Counted from the stretch's first letter, positions 34,490 through 44,046 are shown. The stretch is 56,336 bases of DNA from SIG435 sp045530725 (GCA_045530725.1 JAZSCT010000025.1:1-56336); one strand, 5' to 3'. A program made the numbers and translations. Notes: generated by a model from the letters alone, not told the origin.

Positions 34490-36256
34490 ATGACAAACAA
34501 CAAAAAGGTTTTATCATGGCTTGACGAAATGGTAAAACTCACAAAACCTGATGAAGTTATCTGGATTGACGGTAGCGACGCTCAGAAAGAAGCTTTGGAA
34601 AAAGAAGCTTGTGCTACAGGCGAAATCAAGGCTCTTAATCCTGACAAATTCCCTGGCTGTTTCTTGCACAGAACAGCACAGAATGATGTTGCCAGAGTAG
34701 AAAACAAAACTTTCATCTGCTCAAGAAGAAAAGAAGATGCAGGTCCGACAAACAACTGGATGGATCCTAAGGAAACTTACGAAAAACTTTCCAAACTTTA
34801 CGATGGTGCTATGACAGGCAAAAAGATGTATGTTATCCCATTTATCATGGGTCCTGCTAAATCACCTTTTGCTAAAGTAGGTATTGAACTTACAGACAGC
34901 ATCTACGTTGTTCTCAATATGCTTATTATGACAAGAGCAGGTAAGATTGCTCTTGAAGAAATCGGTGATGAGGGCGATTTCACAAAATGTTTACATGCTT
35001 CCAAGGATCTTTCTGACGAAGATAAGTACATCTGTCACTTCCCTGAAGACAACACAATCTGGTCTATCAACTCTGCATACGGCGGAAACGCTCTTCTCGG
35101 TAAGAAATGTATGGCACTTAGAATCGCTAGTTACCTTGGCAAAGAAGAAGGATGGATGGCTGAACATATGCTTATCCTTGGTCTTCAGGATCCTAAGGGC
35201 GAAATCACATATGTATCTGCAGCATTCCCATCAGCATGTGGTAAGACAAACCTTGCTATGCTTATCCCACCTAAAGAATATGCAGGATACAAAGTATTCA
35301 CAGTAGGTGACGACATCGCTTGGCTCAGAGTAGGAGATGACGGAAGACTTTGGGCAGTTAACCCTGAAGCAGGTTTCTTCGGTGTTGCACCGGGAACAAG
35401 CGAAAAGACTAACCCAAATGCTCTCCACACAGCAATGTCCAATACAATCTTCACAAACGTTGGTCTCAAAGATGATGACACAATCTGGTGGGAAGGTCTT
35501 GACAAAGATGTACCTGCTCACGCTATTGACTGGAAAGGCGAAGAATGGACACCTGATAAATACAACAAAGAAGACAAACTTACAAGTTGTGCACATCCAA
35601 ACTCAAGATTCACAGCGCCTGCAAGACAGTGTCCATGTGTATCTGATCAGTTTGATGCTCCACAGGGTGTTCCGATTTCTGCTATGGTATTTGGCGGAAG
35701 AAGAGCAACAACTGCTCCATTGGTATATCAGACATACAGTTGGAATCACGGTGTGTTTGTAGGTGCTACAATGGCATCTGAAACAACTGCTGCAGCAAGA
35801 GGTGCTGTAGGTGTCTTGAGACGTGACCCAATGGCTATGAAGCCATTCATCGGTTACCACGTTGGAGATTATCTTGCACATTGGGTGAAGATGGGCAAAA
35901 CTATTCCAAACCCACCAAAGATTTTCCACGTTAACTGGTTCAGACAGGACGAAAACGGCAACTTCATGTGGCCTGGTTTCGGTGAAAATATGAGAGTTCT
36001 TGAATGGATTGTTAAACGTTGCAAAGGCGAAGTTGATGCAAGAGAAACTGCTATCGGTTACCTTCCAAACGTTGAAGATATCAATGTTAACGGCCTTGAT
36101 ATTGAAAAATCTACTATGGAAAGACTCTTAAAAGTTGAAGAAACATGGAAAGAAGAAGTTCCTGGTATGAGAGAATTCTTCTCTACATTCGAAGGAAGAC
36201 TTCCTAAGGAAGTAGAAGACGAACTGGATGCTTTGGAAGCAAGACTTAATAAATAA
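34490..36256 (+). CDS. pckG: phosphoenolpyruvate carboxykinase (GTP)
   Basis: The 588-residue protein is the GTP-type enzyme that interconverts oxaloacetate and PEP, shown by its length and the P-loop FPSACGKTNLAM (the ATP-type has a different sequence). Other conserved stretches are RTAQNDVARVENKTFICS, YVIPFIMGPAKSPF, VGDDIAWLRVG and FGGRRATTAPLVYQ. It sits alone with a strong AAGGAGA ribosome site and a terminator. Codons are GCT/TCT/GTT-rich compared with neighbours, as in hup, suggesting high expression. In fermenting gut anaerobes it can run towards oxaloacetate, fixing carbon dioxide (inference). Confidence 0.96.
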   Translation: MTNNKKVLSWLDEMVKLTKPDEVIWIDGSDAQKEALEKEACATGEIKALNPDKFPGCFLHRTAQNDVARVENKTFICSRRKEDAGPTNNWMDPKETYEKLSKLYDGAMTGKKMYVIPFIMGPAKSPFAKVGIELTDSIYVVLNMLIMTRAGKIALEEIGDEGDFTKCLHASKDLSDEDKYICHFPEDNTIWSINSAYGGNALLGKKCMALRIASYLGKEEGWMAEHMLILGLQDPKGEITYVSAAFPSACGKTNLAMLIPPKEYAGYKVFTVGDDIAWLRVGDDGRLWAVNPEAGFFGVAPGTSEKTNPNALHTAMSNTIFTNVGLKDDDTIWWEGLDKDVPAHAIDWKGEEWTPDKYNKEDKLTSCAHPNSRFTAPARQCPCVSDQFDAPQGVPISAMVFGGRRATTAPLVYQTYSWNHGVFVGATMASETTAAARGAVGVLRRDPMAMKPFIGYHVGDYLAHWVKMGKTIPNPPKIFHVNWFRQDENGNFMWPGFGENMRVLEWIVKRCKGEVDARETAIGYLPNVEDINVNGLDIEKSTMERLLKVEETWKEEVPGMREFFSTFEGRLPKEVEDELDALEARLNK

Positions 36257-36270
36257 GTTAAATTGTATAA

Positions 36271-36300
36271 AAAGGAAATCACTCTGGTGATTTCCTTTTT
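36271..36300 (+). terminator. Rho-independent terminator of pckG
   Basis: A 12-bp perfect stem (AAAGGAAATCAC/GTGATTTCCTTT), a TCTG loop and a T-run. Confidence 0.92.
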
Positions 36301-36313
36301 TGCGTTAAAAATA

Positions 36314-36362
36314 AGACAAAACTATACCAAAAGGGACTGTCCCTTTTGGTATAGTTTTGTCT
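36314..36362. repeat. 49-bp perfect palindrome, CCAAAAGGGAC family, copy 1
   Basis: Two 24-base arms pair perfectly around a single central T at 36338. The inner core, CCAAAAGGGAC with its complement, recurs in the hairpin at 42965-42995, while the outer arms differ. There is no T-run and pckG already has its own terminator, so ordinary termination does not explain it. It lies between pckG and the VanW gene. Confidence 0.85.
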
Positions 36363-36438
36363 GTATAATAAATTGTCATAAACCATCCTTAGCAAAAATA
36401 CAATATTATTACTCATATTATAACGGGAGTTGAAATAT

Positions 36439-38091
36439 ATGCCTGTCAGGGCAAGGAAGTTTTTGTTAGTCATTTTACCCGTAGTGATAACAGTTTTTGT
36501 ATTTGCGTATTTTTTGTATATTTTAGGTTACGGTAAGATATATTCAGGAGTAAAAATCCTTAATGTGTCTCTGGAAAAACAAAAAAAGGATCAGGTTTCA
36601 AATATAATCAAGGAGAAATTTCCATTAGAATCAGATATTGTTTTTGAGTATAATAATAACACTTTTATGATTCCTTTATCAGATGCAGGGGTAACTTTCG
36701 ACTATCATAAAACTACCCATGTTGTATTTAACTATGGAAGAGAAGGGAATATATTCAGAAGAATAAGTGATATAGTTAAGGCTCGTACAAAAGGAGTAAG
36801 TTTTCCTCTGGAATTATCCTTCGATGTAAAGCGGCTTGAAGGTGTGATGAAAGAAAACCTTGCAGACTTTATAGCAAAGAATACAGAAAACAAATTTGAA
36901 CTTAATTCTGACAAAATTTCTGTTACAAACGGCAAAGAGGGAATGGGGATAGATATGGCTCATCTTATAAAAGAAGTAAGAAAAAACCTTTCCCGATATG
37001 ATTTTCAAACTCCCAACAAAGTAAAAATTTCTATGACCAAACCAAGTCATATATCCTATGATACACTTAAAAATCTATTTGAGTCTGATAAAAAAGACTT
37101 TGAATATTACAAAAAGGACGGACGCTTTCTCTACGTTCCCTCAACAGTAGGTGTATCCATTGACAAAACCCTGTGTGAAAGCATCCTTACAAAGAATAAG
37201 ACAAATGATATGCCCTATGATATTCCTGTGAAGATTACCTATCCGAAGAAGAATCTGCAATTCTTTTCCGATAATTATATTATAGACAATTTAGGAAGTT
37301 TCTCCACAGTATATAACAGTTCAAACATCCCCCGAAGCGAAAATATCCGTATTGCTGCATCAAAAATCAACGGATATCTCATAGAACCTGGTGGGGAATT
37401 TTCATTTAACAAAGTGGTGGGCAAAAGAGACGAACAAAGCGGATTTAAAACTGCCAAGGTCTATCAATCGGGAGAAGTGGTAGATGGTGTAGGCGGCGGC
37501 ATATGTCAGGTGTCTTCCACGCTTTTTAATGCGGTGCTTTATGCAGATCTTGAAATTGCAAAGAGAACAAACCACTCTATGCCTGTAACATATGTTTCGG
37601 TGGGAAGAGATGCCACAGTATCCTATGACTATATAGATTTTGTATTTAAGAACAACAAATCCTATCCCATAAGGATAGACTGCATTGCAGATAACGGAAG
37701 TATCACCTGCTCGATAATGGGTATAAATGAAGATAACAAAACTGTGGAAATCACTACAGAAATCATCAAAAAAATCCCTTACGGTACAAAAATAAAAAAG
37801 ACATCAGCACTTTATGAAGGAAAAAGCAAAGTGCTTAAATCAGGTCAGGAGGGGGTAAGGGTAAATACATACAAGACAGTAAGTATAAATGGTGTAAAGA
37901 TGAACAGACAATGGGTGTGTGAAAGTTATTACGCACCTGTAGATGCTTTGGTTGAAGTTGGCACAAAGAAGAAACCTTTGCCAAAAGTCGAACCACCTTC
38001 TCCTCCAAAGACGCAGGAAATGAGCGAAACAAATCCGCAGATTAAACAGGATAAGATAGTTCAGTATCCTTTGCCGCAAACAAAAAGATGA
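36439..38091 (+). CDS. VanW/G5-domain membrane-anchored protein (YoaR-like)
   Basis: The 550-residue protein has an N-terminal membrane helix (about residues 8-29), extracytoplasmic peptidoglycan-binding-like repeats (PF12229 type, about 45-280), a VanW domain (about 300-430, with EPGGEFSFNKVVGKRDEQSG and GGGICQVSSTLFNA) and a G5 domain (about 435-515). A Pro-rich tail ends it. The layout matches YoaR-like proteins, thought to bind or modify the cell wall; VanW itself has unknown function. It starts at the ATG at 36439, 9 bases after GGGAG; an in-frame TTG at 36430 is less likely. Confidence 0.87.
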   Translation: MPVRARKFLLVILPVVITVFVFAYFLYILGYGKIYSGVKILNVSLEKQKKDQVSNIIKEKFPLESDIVFEYNNNTFMIPLSDAGVTFDYHKTTHVVFNYGREGNIFRRISDIVKARTKGVSFPLELSFDVKRLEGVMKENLADFIAKNTENKFELNSDKISVTNGKEGMGIDMAHLIKEVRKNLSRYDFQTPNKVKISMTKPSHISYDTLKNLFESDKKDFEYYKKDGRFLYVPSTVGVSIDKTLCESILTKNKTNDMPYDIPVKITYPKKNLQFFSDNYIIDNLGSFSTVYNSSNIPRSENIRIAASKINGYLIEPGGEFSFNKVVGKRDEQSGFKTAKVYQSGEVVDGVGGGICQVSSTLFNAVLYADLEIAKRTNHSMPVTYVSVGRDATVSYDYIDFVFKNNKSYPIRIDCIADNGSITCSIMGINEDNKTVEITTEIIKKIPYGTKIKKTSALYEGKSKVLKSGQEGVRVNTYKTVSINGVKMNRQWVCESYYAPVDALVEVGTKKKPLPKVEPPSPPKTQEMSETNPQIKQDKIVQYPLPQTKR

Positions 38092-38117
38092 TGAAACCAA
38101 ATGTTTCATCATCTTTT
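38083..38117. terminator. bidirectional terminator between VanW gene and ABC exporter
   Basis: A perfect 15-bp stem (38083-38097 with 38103-38117) with A/T-runs on both sides. The left arm includes the VanW stop codon, and the ABC exporter gene ends 5 bases beyond the right arm. Confidence 0.88.
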
Positions 38118-38121
38118 ATAT

Positions 38122-39960
38122 TTATTGTTCAACAGGTATATCTTCCGTCTTATTTCCGTTAAGATCACTTAAGGTCTTTAATTCGTAGAATTTACCTTTC
38201 TTTGCCATAAGTTCGTCGAATGTACCGCATTCCACACATCTTCCTTCGTCAAGAACCACGATTCTGTCTGCATCACGTATTGTAGAAAGTCTGTGTGCAA
38301 CAATAAATGTTGTTCTGTCCTTGATAAGTTCGTTGATGGCTTTCTGTACCTGATATTCAGAAATATTGTCAAGGGCGGATGTGGCTTCGTCAAGGATAAG
38401 GATTCTCGGATTTCTTATAAGCGCTCTTGCAATACATATTCTCTGTTTCTGTCCGCCCGAAAGTTTGTCTCCGTGTTCACCGATAACAGTATCAAGCCCC
38501 TTTGGAAGTTTGTCGGCAAATTCCCTGATGTTTGATAGTTCTATTACTTTGTCAAATACCTGTGGATCCACTTTTTTAAGTCCATAAGTGATGTTTTCTC
38601 TGATAGTACCTGTAAATAGGATACTGTTCTGTGGAACTACCGATATGAAATGTCTGTAGGCACTTAAGTTAAGTTCTTCAATAGGTTTTCCGTCGATAGA
38701 TAGCCTTCCTTCCGTAGCCTTAAGAAATCCTATTATCATATTCATAATAGTAGATTTACCCGAGCCTGAAGGTCCTACAAAGGCGATACATTCACCAGGT
38801 TCTACGTGGAGGGTAAGATTGTCGATTACCTTTTTGTCTGTGTTTGGATATGAATATGAAACATTGTCGAAGTGAACAGTTCCGTGTACATATCTTAGTC
38901 TGATTTTGCCTCTGTTGTCCTCTATATCATCAGAAAGCATAATTTCCGATACAGAACTCAATGAATCAAATCCCTTTGTAATCTGTGGATAAATATTCAG
39001 AAGATTCTGTACATATCCTGTGATACTTGAAAAATACGACTGATAGAGTACAATGTCACCTACTGGAATCTTTTTGTTGAAAGCAAGGATACTTGTGAAG
39101 AGTAAGCAAAGTGCAGAAAGGGATCTTGCCATTACCCAACTCCATGAGCCGAAATAAGCATTTGTACGGTCTATTGCAAGTCCTTTGTCTTTAAGGGTGT
39201 TGATATCCTTCTGTAGGCTTTCTATCTCTTCATCTTCCAGACCGTGTGCTTTGGTAAGAGGAAGCATCTCAAGCATATTTGAAAGTTTGGCAGAGATATT
39301 TTCGTTTTCTTTTCTGAAAACTGTATTGTGATATCTCATATTCTTTCTGAATATATACACAAGAAGCACATTTATAGGTATCACACAAAGGAAAAATATC
39401 GTAACTGTCACACTTTTTGAAACTGTGATGCCTATGTATATGAAAAGTTCTATAATGATTGGAACAACATTCTTTATAATCTGTGTATTGAGAAACTCAA
39501 TGGCTTCAATATCTCTCACAAATTTTGCCTGGATTTTACCTGTCTCAATCTCCTTGTGATATGTAACGGACAGATGCTGAAGTTTCCTTATAAGAGTACT
39601 TCTGAAACCACCGCTTATACGACGGAGCATCTTGTCGGTATATCGGGCATATAGCACGTGAGAAGGAATATTCTGCAGTATAAGAAGGAATAATACTGTT
39701 ATTATAATAGTCATACTTCTTATAGTGTCCTCGGCACCAATGGTAACAAGGTTTATCATATGAGATGTTACAAGTGGGATAATCCATATAGGACAAGCCT
39801 TGATTACAAACAAAATCAGGGACAAAAAAATCTGCAAAGCGTTAGACTTATAAATCTTCATAAGTATCTTTGCAGAGCCCTTCTTTTTCTGGTCTCCGGT
39901 TTCTCTGAATAATTCTTCATAATCAGGAAGCGGATTATTATCTTTCCAACCACGATACAT
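38122..39960 (-). CDS. ABC exporter, fused membrane and ATPase domains
   Basis: The 612-residue half-transporter has six membrane helices (about residues 45-325) and a C-terminal ATPase (about 365-600). It shows Walker A GPSGSGKST, signature LSGGQKQRICIARALI, Walker B ILILDEATSALD and the H-loop FIVAHRLSTI. It presumably acts as a homodimer, since no partner gene is adjacent; drug, lipid or peptide export cannot be told apart. The ATG at 39960 follows GGAG; a GTG 9 bases further up is inside that ribosome site. It has its own promoter. Confidence 0.9.
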   Translation of the reverse strand: MYRGWKDNNPLPDYEELFRETGDQKKKGSAKILMKIYKSNALQIFLSLILFVIKACPIWIIPLVTSHMINLVTIGAEDTIRSMTIIITVLFLLILQNIPSHVLYARYTDKMLRRISGGFRSTLIRKLQHLSVTYHKEIETGKIQAKFVRDIEAIEFLNTQIIKNVVPIIIELFIYIGITVSKSVTVTIFFLCVIPINVLLVYIFRKNMRYHNTVFRKENENISAKLSNMLEMLPLTKAHGLEDEEIESLQKDINTLKDKGLAIDRTNAYFGSWSWVMARSLSALCLLFTSILAFNKKIPVGDIVLYQSYFSSITGYVQNLLNIYPQITKGFDSLSSVSEIMLSDDIEDNRGKIRLRYVHGTVHFDNVSYSYPNTDKKVIDNLTLHVEPGECIAFVGPSGSGKSTIMNMIIGFLKATEGRLSIDGKPIEELNLSAYRHFISVVPQNSILFTGTIRENITYGLKKVDPQVFDKVIELSNIREFADKLPKGLDTVIGEHGDKLSGGQKQRICIARALIRNPRILILDEATSALDNISEYQVQKAINELIKDRTTFIVAHRLSTIRDADRIVVLDEGRCVECGTFDELMAKKGKFYELKTLSDLNGNKTEDIPVEQ

Positions 39961-39995
39961 AAGTATCACTCCAATCGGGTTTTAAATTTAACATT

Positions 39996-40023
39996 ATTAT
40001 ACACAAACAAACATAAAAGTCAA
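39996..40023 (-). promoter_or_regulatory. sigma-A promoter of the ABC exporter gene
   Basis: On the minus strand: TTGACT (40023-40018), a 16-base spacer and TATAAT (40001-39996). Confidence 0.72.
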
Positions 40024-40054
40024 TATAATAAATGAATTTTTTTCAAGTTTTTTG

Positions 40055-40083
40055 TTGCAAAAATTATGACAAAGTATTAGAAT
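40055..40083 (+). promoter_or_regulatory. sigma-A promoter of the M18 aminopeptidase gene
   Basis: TTGCAA (40055-40060), a 17-base spacer and TAGAAT (40078-40083), diverging from the ABC exporter promoter. Confidence 0.7.
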
Positions 40084-40122
40084 AAAATAAATATAAGTTT
40101 TTACAAAAAAGGAGACATTTAT

Positions 40123-41478
40123 ATGGCAAAAAATATTTGGAAGGATATTGACAAAAAGGACGTATTTTCTTTTTGTGACGGATATATAAAATACCTTGAC
40201 AACTCCAAGACAGAACGCCTCTGTGAAGAGTATTCCAGAATGCTTTCCGAAAAGGCAGGATTCAAAGATATAAAGGATTGTAAGAATCTTAAATCGGGAG
40301 ATAAAGTATATTTTGTAAACCGTGACAAAAGCATTGCACTTTTTGTAATAGGAAAAGAAGATATAGAAAACGGTATCAATATCATAGCATCCCATATAGA
40401 TTCTCCGAGACTTGACTTAAAGCCAAACCCCCTTTATGAAGATATGGGAATAGGACTTCTCAAGACTCACTATTACGGCGGTATAAAGAAATATCAATGG
40501 ACTACAATTCCTCTTTCTCTTATAGGCGTTGTAGTGAAAGAAAACGGAGAAAAGATAAACATAAATATCGGCGAAGATGAAAATGACCCTGTATTTACAA
40601 TTACAGACCTTCTTCCTCATCTTGCCAAAGACCAGATGGCAAAAAAGGCAACAGAAGTTGTAGAAGGGGAGAGCCTCAATGCACTTTTCGGCTCTATTGC
40701 ATCTGACGAAGAAAAGGAGTCTGTAAAGAAGGGACTTCTTGAAATTATAAAAGAGAAATACGGATTTTCAGAAGATGACTTTGTAAGCAGCGAACTTGAA
40801 CTTGTGCCAAGTGTTAAGGCAAGAAATGTAGGGCTTGATATGTCTATGATAGGGTCCTACGGTCAGGATGACAGAGTGTGTGCATACACATCCTTAAAGG
40901 CGATTCTTGATATAAAGAATCCGAAGAAAACCTGTATGTGCTACCTTGCAGACAAAGAAGAAACCGGCAGTATGGGTGTGACAGGTACCAAGTCCAGATT
41001 CCTTGAAAATTCCATTGCAGAAGTCATCGCAATGCTTAAACCTCAGTATAACGACCTTATCTTAAGACGCACATTAACTAACTCTATGTGTCTGTCTGCA
41101 GATGTGACAAATGCAAACGATCCTAATTATAAATCAGTTTGCGAAGACAAAAATGCGGCATACTTAGGCGGCGGTCTTGCCATTGCCAAATATACAGGTG
41201 CAAGAGGCAAGAGTTCCACCTCTGATGCCAATGCAGAGTTTGTTGCTAAGGTGATAAATATATTTAATTCAAATGATGTTTTGTGGCAGGTGGCAGAACT
41301 TGGAAAAGTAGATCAGGGCGGCGGCGGAACAGTTGCCCAGTATGTGGCAAATCTCAATATAGATACTCTGGATTGCGGAGTGCCCCTTTATTCAATGCAT
41401 GCACCTTTTGAAATATCCTCAAAGGCAGATGTATATATGGCTTATAAAGGATATAAGGCTTTTTATGAAGCAGAATAA
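40123..41478 (+). CDS. M18-family aminopeptidase
   Basis: The 451-residue zinc enzyme removes N-terminal residues from peptides in the cytoplasm. Metal ligands lie in the family motifs ASHIDSPRLDLKP (His, near residue 90), LADKEETGSMGVTG (the Glu/Glu pair) and the C-terminal SMHAPFEISSKADVYM (His). Length matches bacterial M18 enzymes (apeA/apeB-like). It has its own promoter and a GGAGA ribosome site, and is followed 20 bases later by the NAD-salvage gene. Confidence 0.93.
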   Translation: MAKNIWKDIDKKDVFSFCDGYIKYLDNSKTERLCEEYSRMLSEKAGFKDIKDCKNLKSGDKVYFVNRDKSIALFVIGKEDIENGINIIASHIDSPRLDLKPNPLYEDMGIGLLKTHYYGGIKKYQWTTIPLSLIGVVVKENGEKININIGEDENDPVFTITDLLPHLAKDQMAKKATEVVEGESLNALFGSIASDEEKESVKKGLLEIIKEKYGFSEDDFVSSELELVPSVKARNVGLDMSMIGSYGQDDRVCAYTSLKAILDIKNPKKTCMCYLADKEETGSMGVTGTKSRFLENSIAEVIAMLKPQYNDLILRRTLTNSMCLSADVTNANDPNYKSVCEDKNAAYLGGGLAIAKYTGARGKSSTSDANAEFVAKVINIFNSNDVLWQVAELGKVDQGGGGTVAQYVANLNIDTLDCGVPLYSMHAPFEISSKADVYMAYKGYKAFYEAE

Positions 41479-41498
41479 ATCTTGAGAGGAAGATACTT

Positions 41499-42941
41499 AT
41501 GATAAAAGATATAAATCTTACTATGCTTATGGATTTCTATGAAATCACTATGGCAAACGGATATCTTAAGCATGGATATAAGGACAAAATTGCTTGTTTT
41601 GATATGTTTTTCAGACGTGTTCCTGACGGTGGCGGATTTGCCATTATGGCAGGGGTAGAACAGATGATAGAATATATTCAGAACCTTAAATTCCAGGAAG
41701 AAGATATTGAATACTTAAGAGAAAAGAAACTATTCTCCGAAGAATTCCTTTCATATCTTAAGGATTTTGAGTTTTCATGTGATGTATGGGCGATTCCCGA
41801 AGGTACACCTATATTCCCGGGCGAAACTATCGTAAAAGTAAAAGGCCCCGTAATGGAAGCACAGTTCCTTGAGACTATGATACTTCTCACCATCAACCAT
41901 CAGAGCCTTATTGCCACCAAGACAAACAGAATTGTCCGTGCGGCAGAGGGAAGACCTGTAATGGAATTCGGTTCACGTCGTGCTCACGGACCAAACGGTG
42001 CAGTTCACGGTGCCAGAGCCGCATATATCGGCGGATGTGCAGGTACTGCCTGTACTATAGCAGATGTTATGTATGGCATCCCCGCACTTGGCACAATGGC
42101 GCATAGTTGGGTGCAACTTTTCCCATCAGAACTTGATGCATTTAAGGCTTATGCCTCAGTATATCCAAATGATTGCACACTTCTCATTGACACCTACAAT
42201 GTCCTTAAATCAGGTGTAATAAATGCTATCAAGACCTTTGACGAAGTGCTAAAACCTCTTGGCTGCAGACCGAAGGGCGTAAGAATCGACTCAGGTGATA
42301 TCGCATACCTTTCAAAGAAGGTAAGAAAGATTCTGGATGAAGCAGGATATGAGGACTGTAAGATAGTAATTTCCAATTCCCTTGATGAATATATCATAAA
42401 GGACCTTCTTCGTCAGGGAGCACCAATCGACAGTTTCGGTGTGGGTGAAAGACTTATCACTTCCCGTTCCGAGCCTGTATTCGGCGGTGTATATAAACTT
42501 GTATCAATATATGAAAATGGCGAAGAAGTACCAAAAATCAAACTTTCGGAAAACGTGGCAAAAATCACCACACCTTGTGCAAAGAGAGTATTCAGACTTT
42601 ATGAAAAGGATACAGGCAAGGCTATTGCCGATGTGATGGCATTGGAGGATGAAGAACTTCCGAATGGCGAACCATACGGAATATTTGACCCTGAGCATAC
42701 ATGGAAGAGAAAAACTATCGAAAACTATGTTGCAAAGGAACTTCTTGTGAAGATTTTTGATAAGGGTAAATGTGTATATACCACACCTGACATTCACGAA
42801 ATAAAGAAGTACTGTAAGGAATCGATTGACAATCTCTGGGATGAAGTCAAACGTTTTGAAAATCCTCATACCTATTATGTGGATTTGTCAGATAAACTCT
42901 GGGAAGTGAAGCATATGCTTCTTAACAGAAATTCAATATGA
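41499..42941 (+). CDS. pncB: nicotinate phosphoribosyltransferase
   Basis: The 480-residue enzyme makes nicotinate mononucleotide from nicotinate and PRPP, the entry step of NAD salvage. Motifs include FFRRVPDGGGFAIMAG (N-terminal), the GSRRAHGPNGAVHGARAA histidine loop, GTMAHSWVQLFPSE, and the phosphate-binding GVRIDSGDIAYLSKKVR and DSFGVGERLITS. It follows the aminopeptidase by 20 bases in one operon. A hairpin of the CCAAAAGGGAC family directly downstream probably ends transcription. Confidence 0.95.
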   Translation: MIKDINLTMLMDFYEITMANGYLKHGYKDKIACFDMFFRRVPDGGGFAIMAGVEQMIEYIQNLKFQEEDIEYLREKKLFSEEFLSYLKDFEFSCDVWAIPEGTPIFPGETIVKVKGPVMEAQFLETMILLTINHQSLIATKTNRIVRAAEGRPVMEFGSRRAHGPNGAVHGARAAYIGGCAGTACTIADVMYGIPALGTMAHSWVQLFPSELDAFKAYASVYPNDCTLLIDTYNVLKSGVINAIKTFDEVLKPLGCRPKGVRIDSGDIAYLSKKVRKILDEAGYEDCKIVISNSLDEYIIKDLLRQGAPIDSFGVGERLITSRSEPVFGGVYKLVSIYENGEEVPKIKLSENVAKITTPCAKRVFRLYEKDTGKAIADVMALEDEELPNGEPYGIFDPEHTWKRKTIENYVAKELLVKIFDKGKCVYTTPDIHEIKKYCKESIDNLWDEVKRFENPHTYYVDLSDKLWEVKHMLLNRNSI

Positions 42942-42964
42942 TATTTAAAGAGAATGTAAAAAAC

Positions 42965-43000
42965 CTTACCAAAAGGGACGGTCCCTTTTGGTAAGTTTTT
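42965..43000 (+). terminator. pncB terminator built on a CCAAAAGGGAC-family hairpin, copy 2
   Basis: CTTACCAAAAGGGAC and GTCCCTTTTGGTAAG pair perfectly around one G, followed by TTTTT. It shares a 13-base arm segment (TACCAAAAGGGAC) with the palindrome at 36314-36362. Confidence 0.82.
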
Positions 43001-43024
43001 ATTTCGACAAAATAATCTATCCAA

Positions 43025-43065
43025 AAAATTGCCCCAAAAGGGACCATCCTTTTTGGGGCAATTTT
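43025..43065. repeat. CCAAAAGGGA-family hairpin, diverged copy 3
   Basis: A 19-bp stem (43025-43043 with 43047-43065, one G-U pair) has a GGGGCAATTTT-type right arm. It shares the core CCAAAAGGGAC with copies 1 and 2, but its right arm has diverged. It lies between the convergent pncB and AEC permease genes, and may act as a terminator for the latter. Confidence 0.75.
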
Positions 43066-43107
43066 GAACCCCCGTGAATTTTTATCACATAGGTTGTATT
43101 TTTTAGA

Positions 43108-44046
43108 TTATATAAGTCCCAAACTTACCAATGCATATATCCACAAAAATACTGTAAAGATTGCGGATATGGAGCACACAACCACATATTGCCCTGCAAG
43201 CACATCGTCTCCGCCCATCTGCTTCGCCATTACATAGGATGAGACTGCAGTAGGGGATGCAAGAAATACAAGGACAGTTGCAAGTTCTATCCCTCTGAAC
43301 CCAAGATATACTGCAATGGGGATAAATACAAGCGGTGTGATTATAAGACGGCCTGCCGTACCCCAGAGTATCTTTGTCATATTACCTTTAAGTGATGAGA
43401 AGGTAAATGATGCGCCAAGGACAATGAGTGACATAGGCGTGGAAACTTTTGCTATGTCTGTGATGGACTTTTCAAACACAGTCGGTATCTTTATTCCTAT
43501 AAGTACAAATGCAATACCAAGTGCCGATGCGATGATAAGAGGATTTTTTATCATCCCAAGAATGACTTTTTTAAAGTTTACCTTGCCTTCTCTGAAAAAC
43601 TCCATACATATAACTGCAAGGATGTTATATACAGGCACTATAAGTCCTATAAGAAGGGATGTAAGCCCCACTTTTTCGTCACCGCAAAGTGCAGTTACCA
43701 CAGGCAGACCGAATATGAGGAAGTTTCCTCTGAAAATTGCCTGAATTATGACACCTTTCTGATTCTGTGTCTTTACAAATAAGGGTACAAATACCATAAG
43801 GAATATAAATGATATTATAAGTGCCGAAAGCATAAATGCAGTAAGTTTTCCATTGAACACACTTGAAATATCTGTGTGATAGATGTTATTAAATAGTGAC
43901 AAGGGCATAAATAGTTTGAATACCAGAGTATTCATCTTATCCGATGTGTGCTTGTCGAGAAGATTTATCCTCATAAGGAAAAATCCTATTGCAAGATTAA
44001 GTATCAACGGCAGCACCGATGAAAATGACAGTAAAAAGTTTTCCAT
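43108..44046 (-). CDS. AEC-family transporter (auxin-efflux-carrier type)
   Basis: The 312-residue integral membrane protein has about ten helices, starting MENFLLSFSSVLPLILNLAI, with the crossover regions PLSLFNNIYH and NFLIFGLPVVTALCGDEKVG typical of AEC (PF03547) proteins. Bacterial members move organic acids such as malate or malonate; the substrate here is unknown. The ATG at 44046 has GAGGAG 8-9 bases upstream; a TTG at 44061 lies before that site. It is 21 bases downstream of the ECF S-component gene, so one operon. Confidence 0.88.
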   Translation of the reverse strand: MENFLLSFSSVLPLILNLAIGFFLMRINLLDKHTSDKMNTLVFKLFMPLSLFNNIYHTDISSVFNGKLTAFMLSALIISFIFLMVFVPLFVKTQNQKGVIIQAIFRGNFLIFGLPVVTALCGDEKVGLTSLLIGLIVPVYNILAVICMEFFREGKVNFKKVILGMIKNPLIIASALGIAFVLIGIKIPTVFEKSITDIAKVSTPMSLIVLGASFTFSSLKGNMTKILWGTAGRLIITPLVFIPIAVYLGFRGIELATVLVFLASPTAVSSYVMAKQMGGDDVLAGQYVVVCSISAIFTVFLWIYALVSLGLI

